Shown here piece by piece: positions 29,715 through 39,608 of a stretch of 64,000 nucleotides of DNA. Each line of letters begins with the position of its first letter. Position 1 is the first letter of the stretch. Origin of the DNA: Roseateles koreensis (lineage in GTDB: Bacteria > Pseudomonadota > Gammaproteobacteria > Burkholderiales > Burkholderiaceae_C); the NCBI RefSeq assembly GCF_028595305.1, contig NZ_JAQQXS010000009.1, positions 124,001 through 188,000 of the forward strand, read 5' to 3'. The notes under the pieces were generated by a model. The model was not told where the DNA came from. It saw only the letters and a list, made by a program, of their open reading frames with translations, and did no database searches. The translations under genes were made by a program, and so were the position numbers.

Positions 29715-30356
29715 TCAGGGCGCAGCCCAGATGCCCTGGGCGAAGCCGGTGGCGATGGCTTGGGCGAATTCGCTCAAGACTTGGCTGTGGGCATAGGCTA
29801 CGCGTTCGGGGTCACGGCTGCTGGCGGTGGCGGTGAAGTGGCCTTGCTGCCAGTGGGTGTTGCTTGTGCCTTCACGCTGCCAGGTCCAGAGGGCGACCAA
29901 GGTGACTTGGCCCTGCGGGTCGACCTCCAGGCGACGAACATCCACCCACAGCAACCAGGCGGGCGCAGCGGTATTGGAGAGCGGGCGCAGCTTGTTCAGC
30001 CCGACGCTGCGGGACAGCCGCGTGCTCAGGTCATCGGCCAAGACGCGGGGCAGGGCTTCGCTCAGCGGCTCGGCCCAGCGGGCGGCATCGTGGTAGACCA
30101 CTTCGCCCGGGGCGATGCGCTCCAGCAAGGTGTTGCGCTTGATCAGGTCGGGAAGAATCACGCGGTCAACCACCACGTCGACAGAGGCGGGGTTTGGCGC
30201 CATCGCTGCACTCGCCGCCCCGGCTGCGGCGGGCAACTTGCCGGGGATGGCTTGCAGTGCCAGCGTGCGCGGGGCCGGTACTTCGCTGGCGCAGGCGGCC
30301 AGCAGCAGGGGCAACACCAGGATCGGCCGGATCAGGAGGGGCAGAGGCATTCTCAC
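29715..30356 (-). CDS. ABC-type transport auxiliary lipoprotein (PqiC/MCE-associated)
   Basis: A 213-residue outer-membrane-type lipoprotein. The lipobox is LLLAAC (Cys at about residue 22). The body shows the auxiliary-lipoprotein pattern VDVVVDRVILPDLIKRNTLLERI and LYVDVRRLEVD-like (here LWVDVRRLEVD). In Mla/Pqi-type lipid transporters such lipoproteins accompany MCE proteins. It is the last gene of a four-gene leftward operon with 4-base overlap to the MCE gene. Confidence 0.78.
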   Translation of the reverse strand: MRMPLPLLIRPILVLPLLLAACASEVPAPRTLALQAIPGKLPAAAGAASAAMAPNPASVDVVVDRVILPDLIKRNTLLERIAPGEVVYHDAARWAEPLSEALPRVLADDLSTRLSRSVGLNKLRPLSNTAAPAWLLWVDVRRLEVDPQGQVTLVALWTWQREGTSNTHWQQGHFTATASSRDPERVAYAHSQVLSEFAQAIATGFAQGIWAAP

Positions 30357-31360
30357 GGTTGTTCCACCTTTTGGGGTCGGGGTTTGCGGCCCCAGATGAG
30401 GACATCGGGCCTGGCTTCGACCGCGTCGGAGAGCTGGCGCAGGCTGACCGCTGAATTTTCGAGTTCACGGGCCGTTTGTTCGAGCTGCCAGACGGCGGTG
30501 GAATCGCGTGCGGTGATCTCGCGCAAGCTGCGTGCGGCGGCGCTCACTTCCTCCAGGCTGGCGCGCAGGCTCTTGAGGGTGTTGGAATTTTCTGAAGTGA
30601 GTTCGGCCACGCTGTCCATGGCCGTGCCGGTCTTGTCAGCGGTCTGTTGAAGCTGGAGCATGGTCTGCTTGGCCTGGGGTAGCACGCCCTGGGCTTCGGC
30701 ATTCAGCTCCAGCCGTTCAAGCGCGGCGAGCGTGCGCTTGAGGCCAAGCAGGGTGCCACTGACGCTGCCCACGGCGGCTTTCAGTTCAGGCGAATTCACC
30801 AAAATCTTGACAGCCCGCATGGTGCTGCCGAGGTCAGAAATCATCTCCTCAATCGGCAGTTGCTCCAGCCGTGCCGTGACTTGGTCGAAGCGGGAGGGCA
30901 AGGTTGGGATTTCGCCCATCTCATTGCTCAGGGCGTACAGCTTCTCCTTCGTGCTGGGCTGCAGCGACAGATCCACCATCAGCAGGCCGGTCAGCAGGCT
31001 TTGGCTTTGCAGCTGGGCGCGCAGGCCGCGTCGGCGCATAGAGTCGAGATCGTTGACACCGGTGCTGCGCAAGCGTTTCTCTGCATCTGCCGAAAATTCA
31101 ACGACGACGGGAATCACGAATTTTTTGGTCTCAGGCGAGACCGAGATGCCGATGCTGCTGACCTGCCCCACTTTGACGCCCATAAACACCACGGGTGCGC
31201 CGATCTGCAGGCCGTAGACCGAGCCTTCGAAGTACATGACCGCGCGCTCGGGCTTCTGGAACAAGCTGCCCCGAGCCAGCAGCATGACGGCGATGAAGCC
31301 CATCACGCAGCCGATGATGACGAAGGCGCCGATCAAGGTGGGGTTGGCGGGTTTGCTCAT
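30353..31360 (-). CDS. MlaD family (MCE-domain) protein
   Basis: A 335-residue inner-membrane-anchored periplasmic protein. One transmembrane helix (about 9-30), then an MCE domain (RAVMYFEGSVYGLQIGAPVVFMGVKVGQVSSI) and a long helical C-terminal region with coiled-coil-like heptads. MCE hexamers form lipid-carrying rings in the envelope. Overlaps of 4 bases with both neighbours show translational coupling to the ATPase upstream and the lipoprotein downstream. Confidence 0.88.
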   Translation of the reverse strand: MSKPANPTLIGAFVIIGCVMGFIAVMLLARGSLFQKPERAVMYFEGSVYGLQIGAPVVFMGVKVGQVSSIGISVSPETKKFVIPVVVEFSADAEKRLRSTGVNDLDSMRRRGLRAQLQSQSLLTGLLMVDLSLQPSTKEKLYALSNEMGEIPTLPSRFDQVTARLEQLPIEEMISDLGSTMRAVKILVNSPELKAAVGSVSGTLLGLKRTLAALERLELNAEAQGVLPQAKQTMLQLQQTADKTGTAMDSVAELTSENSNTLKSLRASLEEVSAAARSLREITARDSTAVWQLEQTARELENSAVSLRQLSDAVEARPDVLIWGRKPRPQKVEQP

Positions 31361-32163
31361 GGTTGATGGGTCTCGGATGTGGCTTGGGCCGCGCCGCGCG
31401 TCATGAAGTTGCGCACCTGCGGGTCGGTGCTGACGAGGAGTTGTGCCGGGCTGCCCAGGGCAATCATGGTACGGGTCTTTGCGTCCAGAAATACGGCCCG
31501 GTCCGCAATGCTCAGGATGCTGGGCAACTCATGGGTGACCATGACCACGGTGGCGCCCAGGCTGTCGCGCAATTCAAGGATCAGATCGTCGAGGTTTTTG
31601 GAGCTGATCGGGTCCAAGCCGGCCGAGGGTTCGTCGATGAACAAGATCTCCGGGTCCATGGCAAGCGCACGCGCCAGGCCTGCGCGCTTGCGCATGCCGC
31701 CGCTGATTTCGCTAGGGTAGTAGTCGTCAAAGCCGCGCAGGCCCACGAGATCGAGCTTGAAACTGGCCAGCGCCCGGATCTCAGCGGTGCTGAGGTCCAG
31801 GTGTTGCTCGATGATGAGGGCCACGTTCTCGTTCAGCGTGAGCGAGCTCCAGAGCGCGCCACTTTGGAACAGCACGCCAAATTGGCGCTGCAATCGTTCC
31901 CGGTCCGCCTCCTCGCCGGCCCAAAAATCATGCCCCTTGATCATGACGCGGCCCTGGGCGGGCGTCTGCAAGCCAATCAGGTGGCGCAGCAAGGTGCTCT
32001 TGCCGCAGCCGCTGCCGCCCATAATCACAAAGATCTCACCGCGCTTGACGTCGAAATTCAAATCCCGCTGAATCACCCGTGGGCCATAGGCCATGGTGAG
32101 GTTCTCGACCACGATGGGGCTGGGCACATGGGATTGCAGTGGGGGCGTGTCTGAGATGGTCAT
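31357..32163 (-). CDS. MlaF-like ABC transporter ATP-binding protein
   Basis: A 268-residue ABC ATPase with Walker A GGSGCGKSTLL (about residue 50), a Q-loop FGVLFQSGALWSSLTLNEN typical of the MlaF/Ttg2A group, signature SGGMRKRAGLARAL, Walker B ILFIDEPSAGLDP and H-loop VTHEL. It energises the MCE lipid transporter. It overlaps the permease and MCE genes. The ATP-binding protein has a short Pro/Ser-rich N-terminal extension. Confidence 0.9.
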   Translation of the reverse strand: MTISDTPPLQSHVPSPIVVENLTMAYGPRVIQRDLNFDVKRGEIFVIMGGSGCGKSTLLRHLIGLQTPAQGRVMIKGHDFWAGEEADRERLQRQFGVLFQSGALWSSLTLNENVALIIEQHLDLSTAEIRALASFKLDLVGLRGFDDYYPSEISGGMRKRAGLARALAMDPEILFIDEPSAGLDPISSKNLDDLILELRDSLGATVVMVTHELPSILSIADRAVFLDAKTRTMIALGSPAQLLVSTDPQVRNFMTRGAAQATSETHQP

Positions 32164-33332
32164 CAGATCCCCAGCTTGTAGAACATGATGGTCAGCATCG
32201 AGGCGGTCACCACGATCAACAAAATACCCGTGACCACCGCCGAGGTGGCGGCCTCACCCACCGATTGGGCGCTGCGCCCGCATTGCATGCCGCGCAGGCA
32301 GCCAGAGATCGCCACCATCACGCCGTATACGCAGGCCTTGATCAGGCCGACCCACAGCGCGGTGAGGCTCAGCACTTCCACCGTTTGATGCAGATAGGCT
32401 GAGGCGTCGAGGTTGAACACCAGCACCGCCACAGTCAGCCCGGCCAAAATGCCCATGACACTGGCGTAAATCGTGAGCAGCGGCATCATCAGCAGCAAGG
32501 CCAGCACGCGCGGTAAGACGAGAAAACGCATGGGCGCCATGCCCGCCGTGCGGTAGGCATCAATTTCTTCGTTGACCTGCATGGTGCCCAGCTGTGCAGC
32601 AAAGGCTGCACCCGAGCGGCCGGCGATGACGATGCCGGTCATCAAGGCACCAATCTCTCGCACCATGCCGATGCCGACCAGATCGGCAATGTAGATTTGC
32701 GCGCCGAACAAGGCCAATTGCGCAGCGCCCATATACGCCAGGATCAAGCCCACCAGAAAGCTGATCAGCGCAACAATGCCCAGGGCCTGCGGTCCTACTT
32801 GTTGAACAATGCCCCAGAAGTCGCGGGCGCGGAACGAGCCCTTGCCGACCAAGGCCAGCCCAGCCGCAGCCACCAATTCACCAATGAAGGTGGCAAAGGC
32901 GAGCAGGTCGCGCCCCAGGCCGATGGCAAAAAGCCCAAGTTCTTTCAGGAAGCCGGCCTCCGCGGGGTGCGCCGCGTCTGGGGGCTCACCCAACTCAGCC
33001 AGTTGCAGGAGTCGCCGTATGCCCTCAGGCAGGTCTGCCAAACTGAGTTGTACGCCGTCGGCGCGAAGTTGTTGGATGAGGCTGCGCAGCAGCACTGCGA
33101 AGCCGCTGTCCCAGGTTGTGACGCCCCTGGCATCCAGGGCAACTGCCGGCGAAGCGGGGCCAGCGAGGGCTATCAGTTCGGCCGCCGGAGGCAATCGATC
33201 GGTGAGACGCCAAGAGCCCGTGAACACCCAGCGGGCGGTTGCGCTTTGACCATTGCCGTCGCCCATGCCGCCCATGCCGCCTGGCGGCTCGGTATCTCTC
33301 AGGACTTCAAAACGGGTCCTGGCCACATCCAT
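32163..33332 (-). CDS. MlaE-family permease with N-terminal STAS domain
   Basis: A 389-residue protein. Residues 1-130 carry a STAS-like fold (ARWVFTGSWRLTDRL, VALDARGVTTWDSGFAVLLRSL), as in Mla-type permeases fused to an MlaB-like domain. The rest is the MlaE permease with several membrane spans and the conserved FGAQIYIADLVGIGMVREIGALMTGIVIAGRSGAAFAA and EEIDAYRTAGMAPMRFLVLPR motifs. It is the first gene of the operon; the fused STAS domain removes the need for a separate mlaB. Confidence 0.88.
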   Translation of the reverse strand: MDVARTRFEVLRDTEPPGGMGGMGDGNGQSATARWVFTGSWRLTDRLPPAAELIALAGPASPAVALDARGVTTWDSGFAVLLRSLIQQLRADGVQLSLADLPEGIRRLLQLAELGEPPDAAHPAEAGFLKELGLFAIGLGRDLLAFATFIGELVAAAGLALVGKGSFRARDFWGIVQQVGPQALGIVALISFLVGLILAYMGAAQLALFGAQIYIADLVGIGMVREIGALMTGIVIAGRSGAAFAAQLGTMQVNEEIDAYRTAGMAPMRFLVLPRVLALLLMMPLLTIYASVMGILAGLTVAVLVFNLDASAYLHQTVEVLSLTALWVGLIKACVYGVMVAISGCLRGMQCGRSAQSVGEAATSAVVTGILLIVVTASMLTIMFYKLGI

Positions 33333-33519
33333 GGGACTCCACTCCTTGCTTGTTTGGGCGAGTGTCGCATGAGCTTTGCGTGTTGAACCAACCGCCCGCT
33401 AAGCGGTGTTGGCGGCACGCCCATTCATCCTGCAAAATGGGATTGACGCCCTTGAACATCGTGATGAAATCGAGCCGTCGCAACGCTCTGGCTGTGTTCA
33501 AACTGAGGAGGTGCCGCTG

Positions 33520-34290
33520 ATGAACAGTTGGCAAGTTCTGCTGCCCACGCATCCCTTTGTGTGGCCCATGATGTTCGTGACGCTGATCTACGGGCTGCGT
33601 TATCTGGCGATGGCGGCCCTGGCCTACCGGGTGGCACGGCCTACGCCACAAGGCGGCTGGGGGCGACCGCACCGCAATGCGCCTTTGCGTTTTGCGGCCC
33701 GTCAGCACATCCGGCGCGAGTTGGGCAACTCGCTGATCTCATTGGCGATTTTTGGCGCGGTCAACGGGGTGTTGTTCGGCTGGGGCTTGATCCAGCACAG
33801 CCTGGTGTACTTTCGCATCAGCGCCTATCCGGTGTGGTGGTTCGTGCTGAGCATTCCGGTCATGGTGATCTTGCACGACACCTTGTTTTACTGGTTGCAC
33901 CGGGCCATGCACACGCGTCTGCTGTTTGGCCTGATGCACAAGGTGCATCACCAGTCGACTCACCCTACCGTCTTCGCGGCCTACAGCTTTCACCCGACCG
34001 AAGCTTTGGCTGAAGCCTTGATCGTCACCGTGATCGTGTACGTCATCCCGGCTCATCCCCTTGCGTTGCTGATTTTTCAGACCTTCTCCACGGCCTACAA
34101 CATCTACGGGCACTGTGGGCGTGAGTTCTATCCTGTCGAGGTGGCGAATCATCCCCTTGGTCGTTGGGTCAATACCTCGACGGCGCATGCCGCCCACCAT
34201 GGGCAGGGCCGCTACAACTACGGTTTCTACTTCATGTTTTGGGACCGGTTGATGGGGACAACCGATCCGAAGTACGGGCAGGCGAGCTGA
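33520..34290 (+). CDS. Sterol desaturase / fatty acid hydroxylase superfamily protein
   Basis: A 256-residue membrane protein with about four spans and the three di-iron histidine boxes of the superfamily: HDTLFYWLHRAMH, HKVHHQSTHP and AHAAHHGQGRYN. Such enzymes hydroxylate or desaturate lipid chains or sterol-like molecules; the substrate here is unknown. ATG 33520 has GAGGAG nine bases upstream; the frame is open from 33406 but that part lacks membrane-protein character. It faces the penicillin acylase-like gene convergently. Confidence 0.82.
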   Translation: MNSWQVLLPTHPFVWPMMFVTLIYGLRYLAMAALAYRVARPTPQGGWGRPHRNAPLRFAARQHIRRELGNSLISLAIFGAVNGVLFGWGLIQHSLVYFRISAYPVWWFVLSIPVMVILHDTLFYWLHRAMHTRLLFGLMHKVHHQSTHPTVFAAYSFHPTEALAEALIVTVIVYVIPAHPLALLIFQTFSTAYNIYGHCGREFYPVEVANHPLGRWVNTSTAHAAHHGQGRYNYGFYFMFWDRLMGTTDPKYGQAS

Positions 34291-34311
34291 CCTCACAACC
34301 TCACGACGTCA

Positions 34312-36696
34312 CTACTGTGCCGGTACCGCTTCCAGATGATGCAAGGCTGTACCTGCCAGCAATGGCGTGGGTTTGGCTTCCACCCAGTCTTGATGGCCCG
34401 CACCGTAGAAGGGAGACAAGGGGTGACCGCTTTGCCCGCCGGGCATCGACAGCATGGCCCGCTCTTCATGTCCGGGTGACACCACCAGGCGCTCGGATTG
34501 CCCGAAGGCGGCTGCCGCGACATGCGGCAGGTTGCTGTCGCCGCCCTGGGGCCGGGCCGGCATGTCAAGGAGCGGCCCCAGCGCGGGGATGGCCTTGGAT
34601 AGCACGTGTTGGATGTGGCTGGTGTTGTGCTGGCCCCAGGTGGCTTGGCTCAGTGCTTGTTGCCCTGAGTGGGTGAGTTCTTGCACGGCGGCATCCACCT
34701 GCGCCAGCAGCAGGGCGTTCCAATCAGCAAAGCCCTTGGGCAGCAAATGCGCGGGTTGTTGATCGAGTGCGGCGGTGGCGCTGTACTCGAATTGGGCACG
34801 CCAGGGCAGGCGACGCTTTTCATCGAGTTGCTGCTCACCGAGCAAGGGCAGGGTCCAGGCCGTCCAGAGGGTGTCCAGCGTTTTCAGGCGTACCGCGCGA
34901 ATCAAGCGGTAGCCCACTTGGTCAGCGTCGGCTCGGCCATTCCAGGCCTGCAACTGCGCGGCAGTGGCTGCGTACTTGGCATCCCTCGTCAGCACTTGAT
35001 TCAGCCGTTGGCCCCAGGTCTTGAGAAAGCGCGCTTCGTTGTCGAGATGAACGGCGGCCAGGCTTTGTTCGTCGTGGGTGGCACGCTCACGCAGGCGGTC
35101 GCGGATCTGCTGCGCACGGGCGCCGAGATCGAAGCCGCCGTCGCCCAGGCTTTCCCCATCGATCTGGCGATTGTTGGCGGTCCACAGTTGGCCGCCTTTG
35201 GGGTCTTTGACCAGCGGGTAGAGCGCGCTTGGCGTCCAGGTGTGCTGGGGCACATCGGGCACCTGGAAGCGGGCATAACTTTGGGCCACACCGGCTTGCG
35301 TCCACAGCCGTCCAGCGATGGTCCATGCAATGTGGCCCTGCGCGTCAGCCAGAAGAATGTTCTGGTGCGGGATGCCCGCGCCCTGCGCAATCGAGATGGC
35401 TTCATCCACGTTGCGGGCTTGCAGCAGATGGTCCAAGTCCAGGTTGAAAGCCTGGCCCTGGTGGGCGATCCAGCGCAAGGCATAGTTTTGCTTGCCCAGC
35501 GTACGCACGATAGGCGCGCCCTTGAATTCACGCACTTGCAAGGTCTGTGGCGCTTCACCCTTGACGGCGATGGTTTCGGTGAATTGCTGCACAGCACTGT
35601 CGGGCAGGTCGGTGGGGAGCTTGATCCAATCGAACCATTGGCCGTAGGCGTTCGTAAAGCCCCACGCCACCGCGCCATTGCTGCCGACCACCAGACTGGG
35701 CATGCCCGGCAGTGTCAAGCCGACGGCGCGCGCGGTGCCCAACTGAAGCTGCGCGCGATACCAGATGCTGGGCACTCCCAGGCCCAGGTGCATGTCATCG
35801 GCCAGCAAGGCGGCACCATCGCCATGGGCATTTCGGCTGCCCGCAATCGCCCAGTTGTTGCTGCCAATCACGGGGGCTTCGGCGGTGCTGTTGAGTGCGC
35901 TGAGGCTCGGTGGGGTTGATGGGCTTGTTGCCCGCGGTGCAGCTGTTCCTGCGGGGCCACGCAGGTCGAACTGCTCCGGCGTGGGCAGGCTCATGGCGTG
36001 AGTGACGGCGCTGCCGTCCAGCGCGGCGTCCCAGCTGCCGCCCCTCGGGTTGAGCCAGTCGAACAAGGCGTCTCCCGCCTGCTCCCGCAGTTGCGCCCGC
36101 TCAAAGCCGGCATCCAGCCCCGTGCCTTGCAGCATCCAGAACATTTCGCTGACGACCAGCAGGGAGTCCACGGGCGTCCAGGCTTCAGGCTGGCCACGCA
36201 GCAGCAGGTATTGCCAGGGGCGAACGGTCTGCGCGGCCAAGCCTGCGTTCACGCCGTTGGCATAGGCCTCCAGCAATGCCCGGTCAGCGGCGGGGAGTTC
36301 GGCAAAACGCTCGCTCAGGCGCGCGCGCATGCGATGAAGCCGCCGCTGCTTGTCGCGCTCCAGGGCTTTGGCGCCGAACAAGGCGGACAGCTCGCCCGCG
36401 GCAGAACGCCGGGTCAGATCCATCTCGAAGAAGCGCTCTTGCGCGTGCACAAAACCCAGCCCGCGGGCCAGGTCCAGGCGCTGGCTTCCCTGCAGGACGG
36501 CCGTGCCCAGGGCATCGCGGCCAATGCTCAGCGGTGCTTGCAGGCCGGGCAAGGCGATGCGGCCATTGAGCTGCGGCACGCTGGCCCGCAGCAAGGCCCA
36601 GGCCACGGCCAGCAACAAGATCAGCAGCAGAGCCAAGCCGATGAGCGCTCGGCCCAGAAGTTGTGGAACGGAGCGGGAATTGGCGCGGACGGGCAT
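34312..36696 (-). CDS. Penicillin acylase family protein (N-terminal nucleophile hydrolase)
   Basis: A 794-residue precursor with an N-terminal hydrophobic segment (about 14-35). The alpha-chain region includes GRDALGTAVLQG and DLARGLGFVHAQERFFEMDLTRR. The autocatalytic cleavage site and nucleophile are in VIGSNNWAIAGS, with Ser at about residue 279. The beta chain follows (LLADDMHLGLGVPSIWYRAQL, WGFTNAYGQ) and ends with WGQHNTSHIQHVLSKAIP-type motifs. Family members hydrolyse amides such as penicillins or acyl-homoserine lactones; substrate cannot be deduced. Likely periplasmic. Confidence 0.88.
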   Translation of the reverse strand: MPVRANSRSVPQLLGRALIGLALLLILLLAVAWALLRASVPQLNGRIALPGLQAPLSIGRDALGTAVLQGSQRLDLARGLGFVHAQERFFEMDLTRRSAAGELSALFGAKALERDKQRRLHRMRARLSERFAELPAADRALLEAYANGVNAGLAAQTVRPWQYLLLRGQPEAWTPVDSLLVVSEMFWMLQGTGLDAGFERAQLREQAGDALFDWLNPRGGSWDAALDGSAVTHAMSLPTPEQFDLRGPAGTAAPRATSPSTPPSLSALNSTAEAPVIGSNNWAIAGSRNAHGDGAALLADDMHLGLGVPSIWYRAQLQLGTARAVGLTLPGMPSLVVGSNGAVAWGFTNAYGQWFDWIKLPTDLPDSAVQQFTETIAVKGEAPQTLQVREFKGAPIVRTLGKQNYALRWIAHQGQAFNLDLDHLLQARNVDEAISIAQGAGIPHQNILLADAQGHIAWTIAGRLWTQAGVAQSYARFQVPDVPQHTWTPSALYPLVKDPKGGQLWTANNRQIDGESLGDGGFDLGARAQQIRDRLRERATHDEQSLAAVHLDNEARFLKTWGQRLNQVLTRDAKYAATAAQLQAWNGRADADQVGYRLIRAVRLKTLDTLWTAWTLPLLGEQQLDEKRRLPWRAQFEYSATAALDQQPAHLLPKGFADWNALLLAQVDAAVQELTHSGQQALSQATWGQHNTSHIQHVLSKAIPALGPLLDMPARPQGGDSNLPHVAAAAFGQSERLVVSPGHEERAMLSMPGGQSGHPLSPFYGAGHQDWVEAKPTPLLAGTALHHLEAVPAQ

Positions 36697-36818
36697 GGTG
36701 GGTTGTCGTGGGTTGGAGGGCGGTGACGTCTTGGCCGTCGGGTGGATGGCTCTGGCGAGCTGGGCATCATCTCACCGTGCCAAAGCACTGAACAGCAGGG
36801 ACTCCCTAGAATCGCGGG

Positions 36819-37775
36819 ATGAATCGTTCCCCTTTTTCTGCAGTGACATCACTGTACCCTCGCCGCCAACGTCGTCATTTCAGCCTTCGTGGCATCCTTG
36901 GCCCGCTGGCCGTGAGCCTGGTTTTGGTGGCTTGCTCCACGGCCCCTGTCAGCAAGGCACCGGAGCCACCTGTTGTCCCACCGGTCAAGGCTACCCCAGT
37001 GTTGCCCCGGGTGGGCTTGGCCTTGGGGGGCGGCGCGGCGCGGGGCTTTGCGCACATTGGTGTCATTCAGGTGCTGGAGGAGCAGGGCATCAAGGTCGAT
37101 CTGGTGGCCGGAACTTCCGCCGGCAGTTTGGTGGCGGCGCTGTACGCCTCGGGCATGACTGGGCGCGAGCTGGCGAAGCTGGCCGACAGCATGGACGAGG
37201 GCGCGATCACGGACTGGGCCTTTCCGACCCGCGGCTTGATTCGTGGCGAGGCCTTGGCGCGTTATGTGCGCGAAAAAACGGGCGGCAAGCTGATTGAGCA
37301 AATGAAGCTGCCGCTCGGGATTGTGGCCACCGATTTGTCAGATGGCTCGGGCGCCTTGTTCCGGCGGGGTGACACGGGCACGGCGGTGCGGGCTTCCAGC
37401 TCAGTCCCGGCGGTGTTCCAACCTGTGAAGATCGGCGTGCATGAGTATGTGGACGGCGGTTTGGTTGCGCCGGTGCCGGTGCGCTATGCGCGGCAGATGG
37501 GCGCCGAATTGGTGGTGGGGGTCGACATTTCATCGCCTCCCGACAAAAACCCGCCGGGCGATGCGATGCGCATGCTGCTTCAGACTTTTTCCATCATGGG
37601 TCGCAGCATCAATAACTTCGAGCTGAGTGAGGCGGACGTGGTGATCCGCCCCAAGCTGGATGGGGTGGGCAGCGCCGATTTCGCCGCGCGTCGGCAGTCC
37701 ATTCAGGCCGGTCGGGATGCAGCCAATTTGATGATGCCGCAGCTGCGCGCACGCATCGAGGCGAAGTCAAAGTAA
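36819..37775 (+). CDS. Patatin-like phospholipase, lipoprotein (RssA-like)
   Basis: A 318-residue protein with a lipobox LVAC (Cys at about residue 39) and a Pro-rich linker. The patatin domain then has the oxyanion motif GGGAARG (70-76), the nucleophile elbow GTSAGS (Ser at about residue 100) and the catalytic Asp in DGGLV. These residues form the Ser-Asp dyad of bacterial patatin-like phospholipases. It is anchored to a membrane in the envelope by lipidation (inferred). Confidence 0.88.
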   Translation: MNRSPFSAVTSLYPRRQRRHFSLRGILGPLAVSLVLVACSTAPVSKAPEPPVVPPVKATPVLPRVGLALGGGAARGFAHIGVIQVLEEQGIKVDLVAGTSAGSLVAALYASGMTGRELAKLADSMDEGAITDWAFPTRGLIRGEALARYVREKTGGKLIEQMKLPLGIVATDLSDGSGALFRRGDTGTAVRASSSVPAVFQPVKIGVHEYVDGGLVAPVPVRYARQMGAELVVGVDISSPPDKNPPGDAMRMLLQTFSIMGRSINNFELSEADVVIRPKLDGVGSADFAARRQSIQAGRDAANLMMPQLRARIEAKSK

Positions 37776-37873
37776 TGCGCCACTAATGCGTTATTGCTGC
37801 GGTAAACCATGAGACCAACCCGGCGCGAACCCTGGCCCAATTCAGCCCACCCTTGTGGAGAGAGGCCCGCACC

Positions 37874-38524
37874 ATGACGACTCAGACCGTGCCGATTTTT
37901 CCGCTGAATACGGTCTTGTTTCCGGGCGGGTATTTGCCGCTGCGTGTCTTTGAGCCGCGCTATCTGGACATGATTTCGCGGGTTCACAAAGCGGGCCAGG
38001 CGTTCGGCGTTGTCTTGCTGATCGAAGGTGGCGAAATACGGCAGCGCGATGAACACGCGGGCGATGGTTCGGGTTTTGTGAGGGAGCGCTTTCATGAGGT
38101 CGGAACCTTGGCGCATATCGATTTTCTTGCGCAGCAGGGCGCGGGTTTGCTGCAGGTCCGCTGCCATGGCGGGGCGCGCTTTCAACTGAAAAACCGCCAA
38201 TGTTTGCCGCACGGATTGTGGATGGGTGAGATTGAGCTGTTGGCGCCCGACGCGACCGTGCCCGTGCCTGGCGACCTGGCACCTGCTGCCGTGCTGCTGC
38301 AGACCTTGCTGCACAGCCTGGAGCAGGGTGCGGCGGCGGCGGACATGCCTTTTCAGCCGCCCTATCAATGGTCAGACAGCGGCTGGCTGGCCAACCGGTG
38401 GGCAGAGATGTTGCCCTTGACGGGTGATGAACGCCAGCGCCTCATGCAACTGGACAACCCTTTGCTGAGACTCGAACTGGTGGCTGATCAGTTGGACCGT
38501 TTGGGCCAACCCCCCGGCCGCTGA
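37874..38524 (+). CDS. Lon protease substrate-binding-domain protein
   Basis: A 216-residue cytoplasmic protein that matches the LON N-terminal (substrate-binding) domain alone: VPIFPLNTVLFPGGYLPLRVFEPRYLDMI, FGVVLLIEGGE, VGTLAHIDF and a helical C-terminal part ending LLRLELVADQLDRL. No ATPase or protease domain is present, which is normal for this stand-alone family of unknown function. ATG 37874 fits the family start; the frame opens slightly earlier (37853). It abuts the convergent DUF3667 gene with no gap. Confidence 0.83.
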   Translation: MTTQTVPIFPLNTVLFPGGYLPLRVFEPRYLDMISRVHKAGQAFGVVLLIEGGEIRQRDEHAGDGSGFVRERFHEVGTLAHIDFLAQQGAGLLQVRCHGGARFQLKNRQCLPHGLWMGEIELLAPDATVPVPGDLAPAAVLLQTLLHSLEQGAAAADMPFQPPYQWSDSGWLANRWAEMLPLTGDERQRLMQLDNPLLRLELVADQLDRLGQPPGR

Positions 38525-39556
38525 TCAACTCATCAGCGTCCAGATCGTGACCGAGGTCAGCATCGCGGTCATGGTAATGCCGTACAGCAGGAGCAGGCTG
38601 AGCGCGCGCAGCCCGGTGCTCCACCACCGCGCCGTGTAGACCCGGCTCATGGCGATCAGGGGATACAGCGCTGCGGCGCTCAGGCTCAAGCCGTCCAAGC
38701 CGGGCACACCCAAGCCACGGCCAGCCACCATGACGATGAGCATGGCGAACCAGAATGCGTGCAAATGCAGGGCATAGACGAGGTGCTCGGTGTAGCGGCG
38801 CCGTTTGTCGATGTAAACCAGCTTGAGCCACAAGGCATACGCCGGCAGCATCAAGAACATGGCACTGCCCAGGTGGCTGAAAAAACGCGCCGGTGCCTCG
38901 CGTATTTCCGCGCTGAGGGCTTGCGGGTCCATCTTCATGCGCCGCTTCAGGCGTTCACAGGCTGAGGCCGGGAAATTTCGGCAGAAGAATTCACCTTTGT
39001 GTATGCCGGCTTGGAACGGACCCAACTCTAGGGTTAACTCCTGCGCCTCGCCGGTGTCCAACCGGATGCCGCCGTCAGGCAACTTCTCCAACTGTTGGGT
39101 GGTGACCATGCGCAGCAGTACCAGCGCCAGCACGCTGATGGTGAGGTACAGCCTGAGTGGCAGCACATAACGCCGACGCCGGCCGGCGAAATATTCGAGC
39201 GTGAGTTGACCCGGCCACAGCAGCAAGCGCCACAGGGTGCGCCACAAAGCACCCTCCATGGCGATGTAGCTGCCGCCAAATTGCTGGGCGAATTCCAGCA
39301 GCGTGGGCGGCAGCAACTGCGTCTCCTGTCCACAATGACCGCAGTAGTTGGGCTGCGGGTTGGGCAGACTCACCCCGCAGTTGGGACAAATGCCGGGCGT
39401 GGGGGCAAGAACAGCCGTCGGCCACAAACGGTGAAGGCCGCGCCAGCCGCCCCAACGTGGCGTCGCCGGGGCGGGCTCAGGCTCAGATTCAGCAGGAGTG
39501 ATCAGCTTGTGCATGGCTTGCGGCATGGCGGTCATTAGACCGTATCTGCGCATCAC
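38525..39556 (-). CDS. DUF3667 family membrane protein with zinc ribbon
   Basis: A 343-residue protein. A zinc-ribbon-like motif CPNCG ... YCGHCGQ lies at about residues 57-80, followed by FGGSYIAMEGALWRTLWRLLLWPGQLTLEYFAGRRRRYVLPLRLYLTIS, the DUF3667 signature with a first membrane span. A periplasmic loop with Cys residues and four further hydrophobic spans follow. Function unknown. The start is uncertain because several Met codons lie in the first 15 residues. Confidence 0.75.
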   Translation of the reverse strand: MMRRYGLMTAMPQAMHKLITPAESEPEPAPATPRWGGWRGLHRLWPTAVLAPTPGICPNCGVSLPNPQPNYCGHCGQETQLLPPTLLEFAQQFGGSYIAMEGALWRTLWRLLLWPGQLTLEYFAGRRRRYVLPLRLYLTISVLALVLLRMVTTQQLEKLPDGGIRLDTGEAQELTLELGPFQAGIHKGEFFCRNFPASACERLKRRMKMDPQALSAEIREAPARFFSHLGSAMFLMLPAYALWLKLVYIDKRRRYTEHLVYALHLHAFWFAMLIVMVAGRGLGVPGLDGLSLSAAALYPLIAMSRVYTARWWSTGLRALSLLLLYGITMTAMLTSVTIWTLMS

Positions 39557-39608
39557 CGAGGTCGGCTGCGGGAAGAGGTGCCCATGCCTTTTGGGCTGCG
39601 GATGAACA

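Noticed and set aside
34669-35919. 416-codon open frame opposite the penicillin acylase gene
   Set aside because: Antisense to a gene with clear Ntn-hydrolase motifs; no recognisable protein features.
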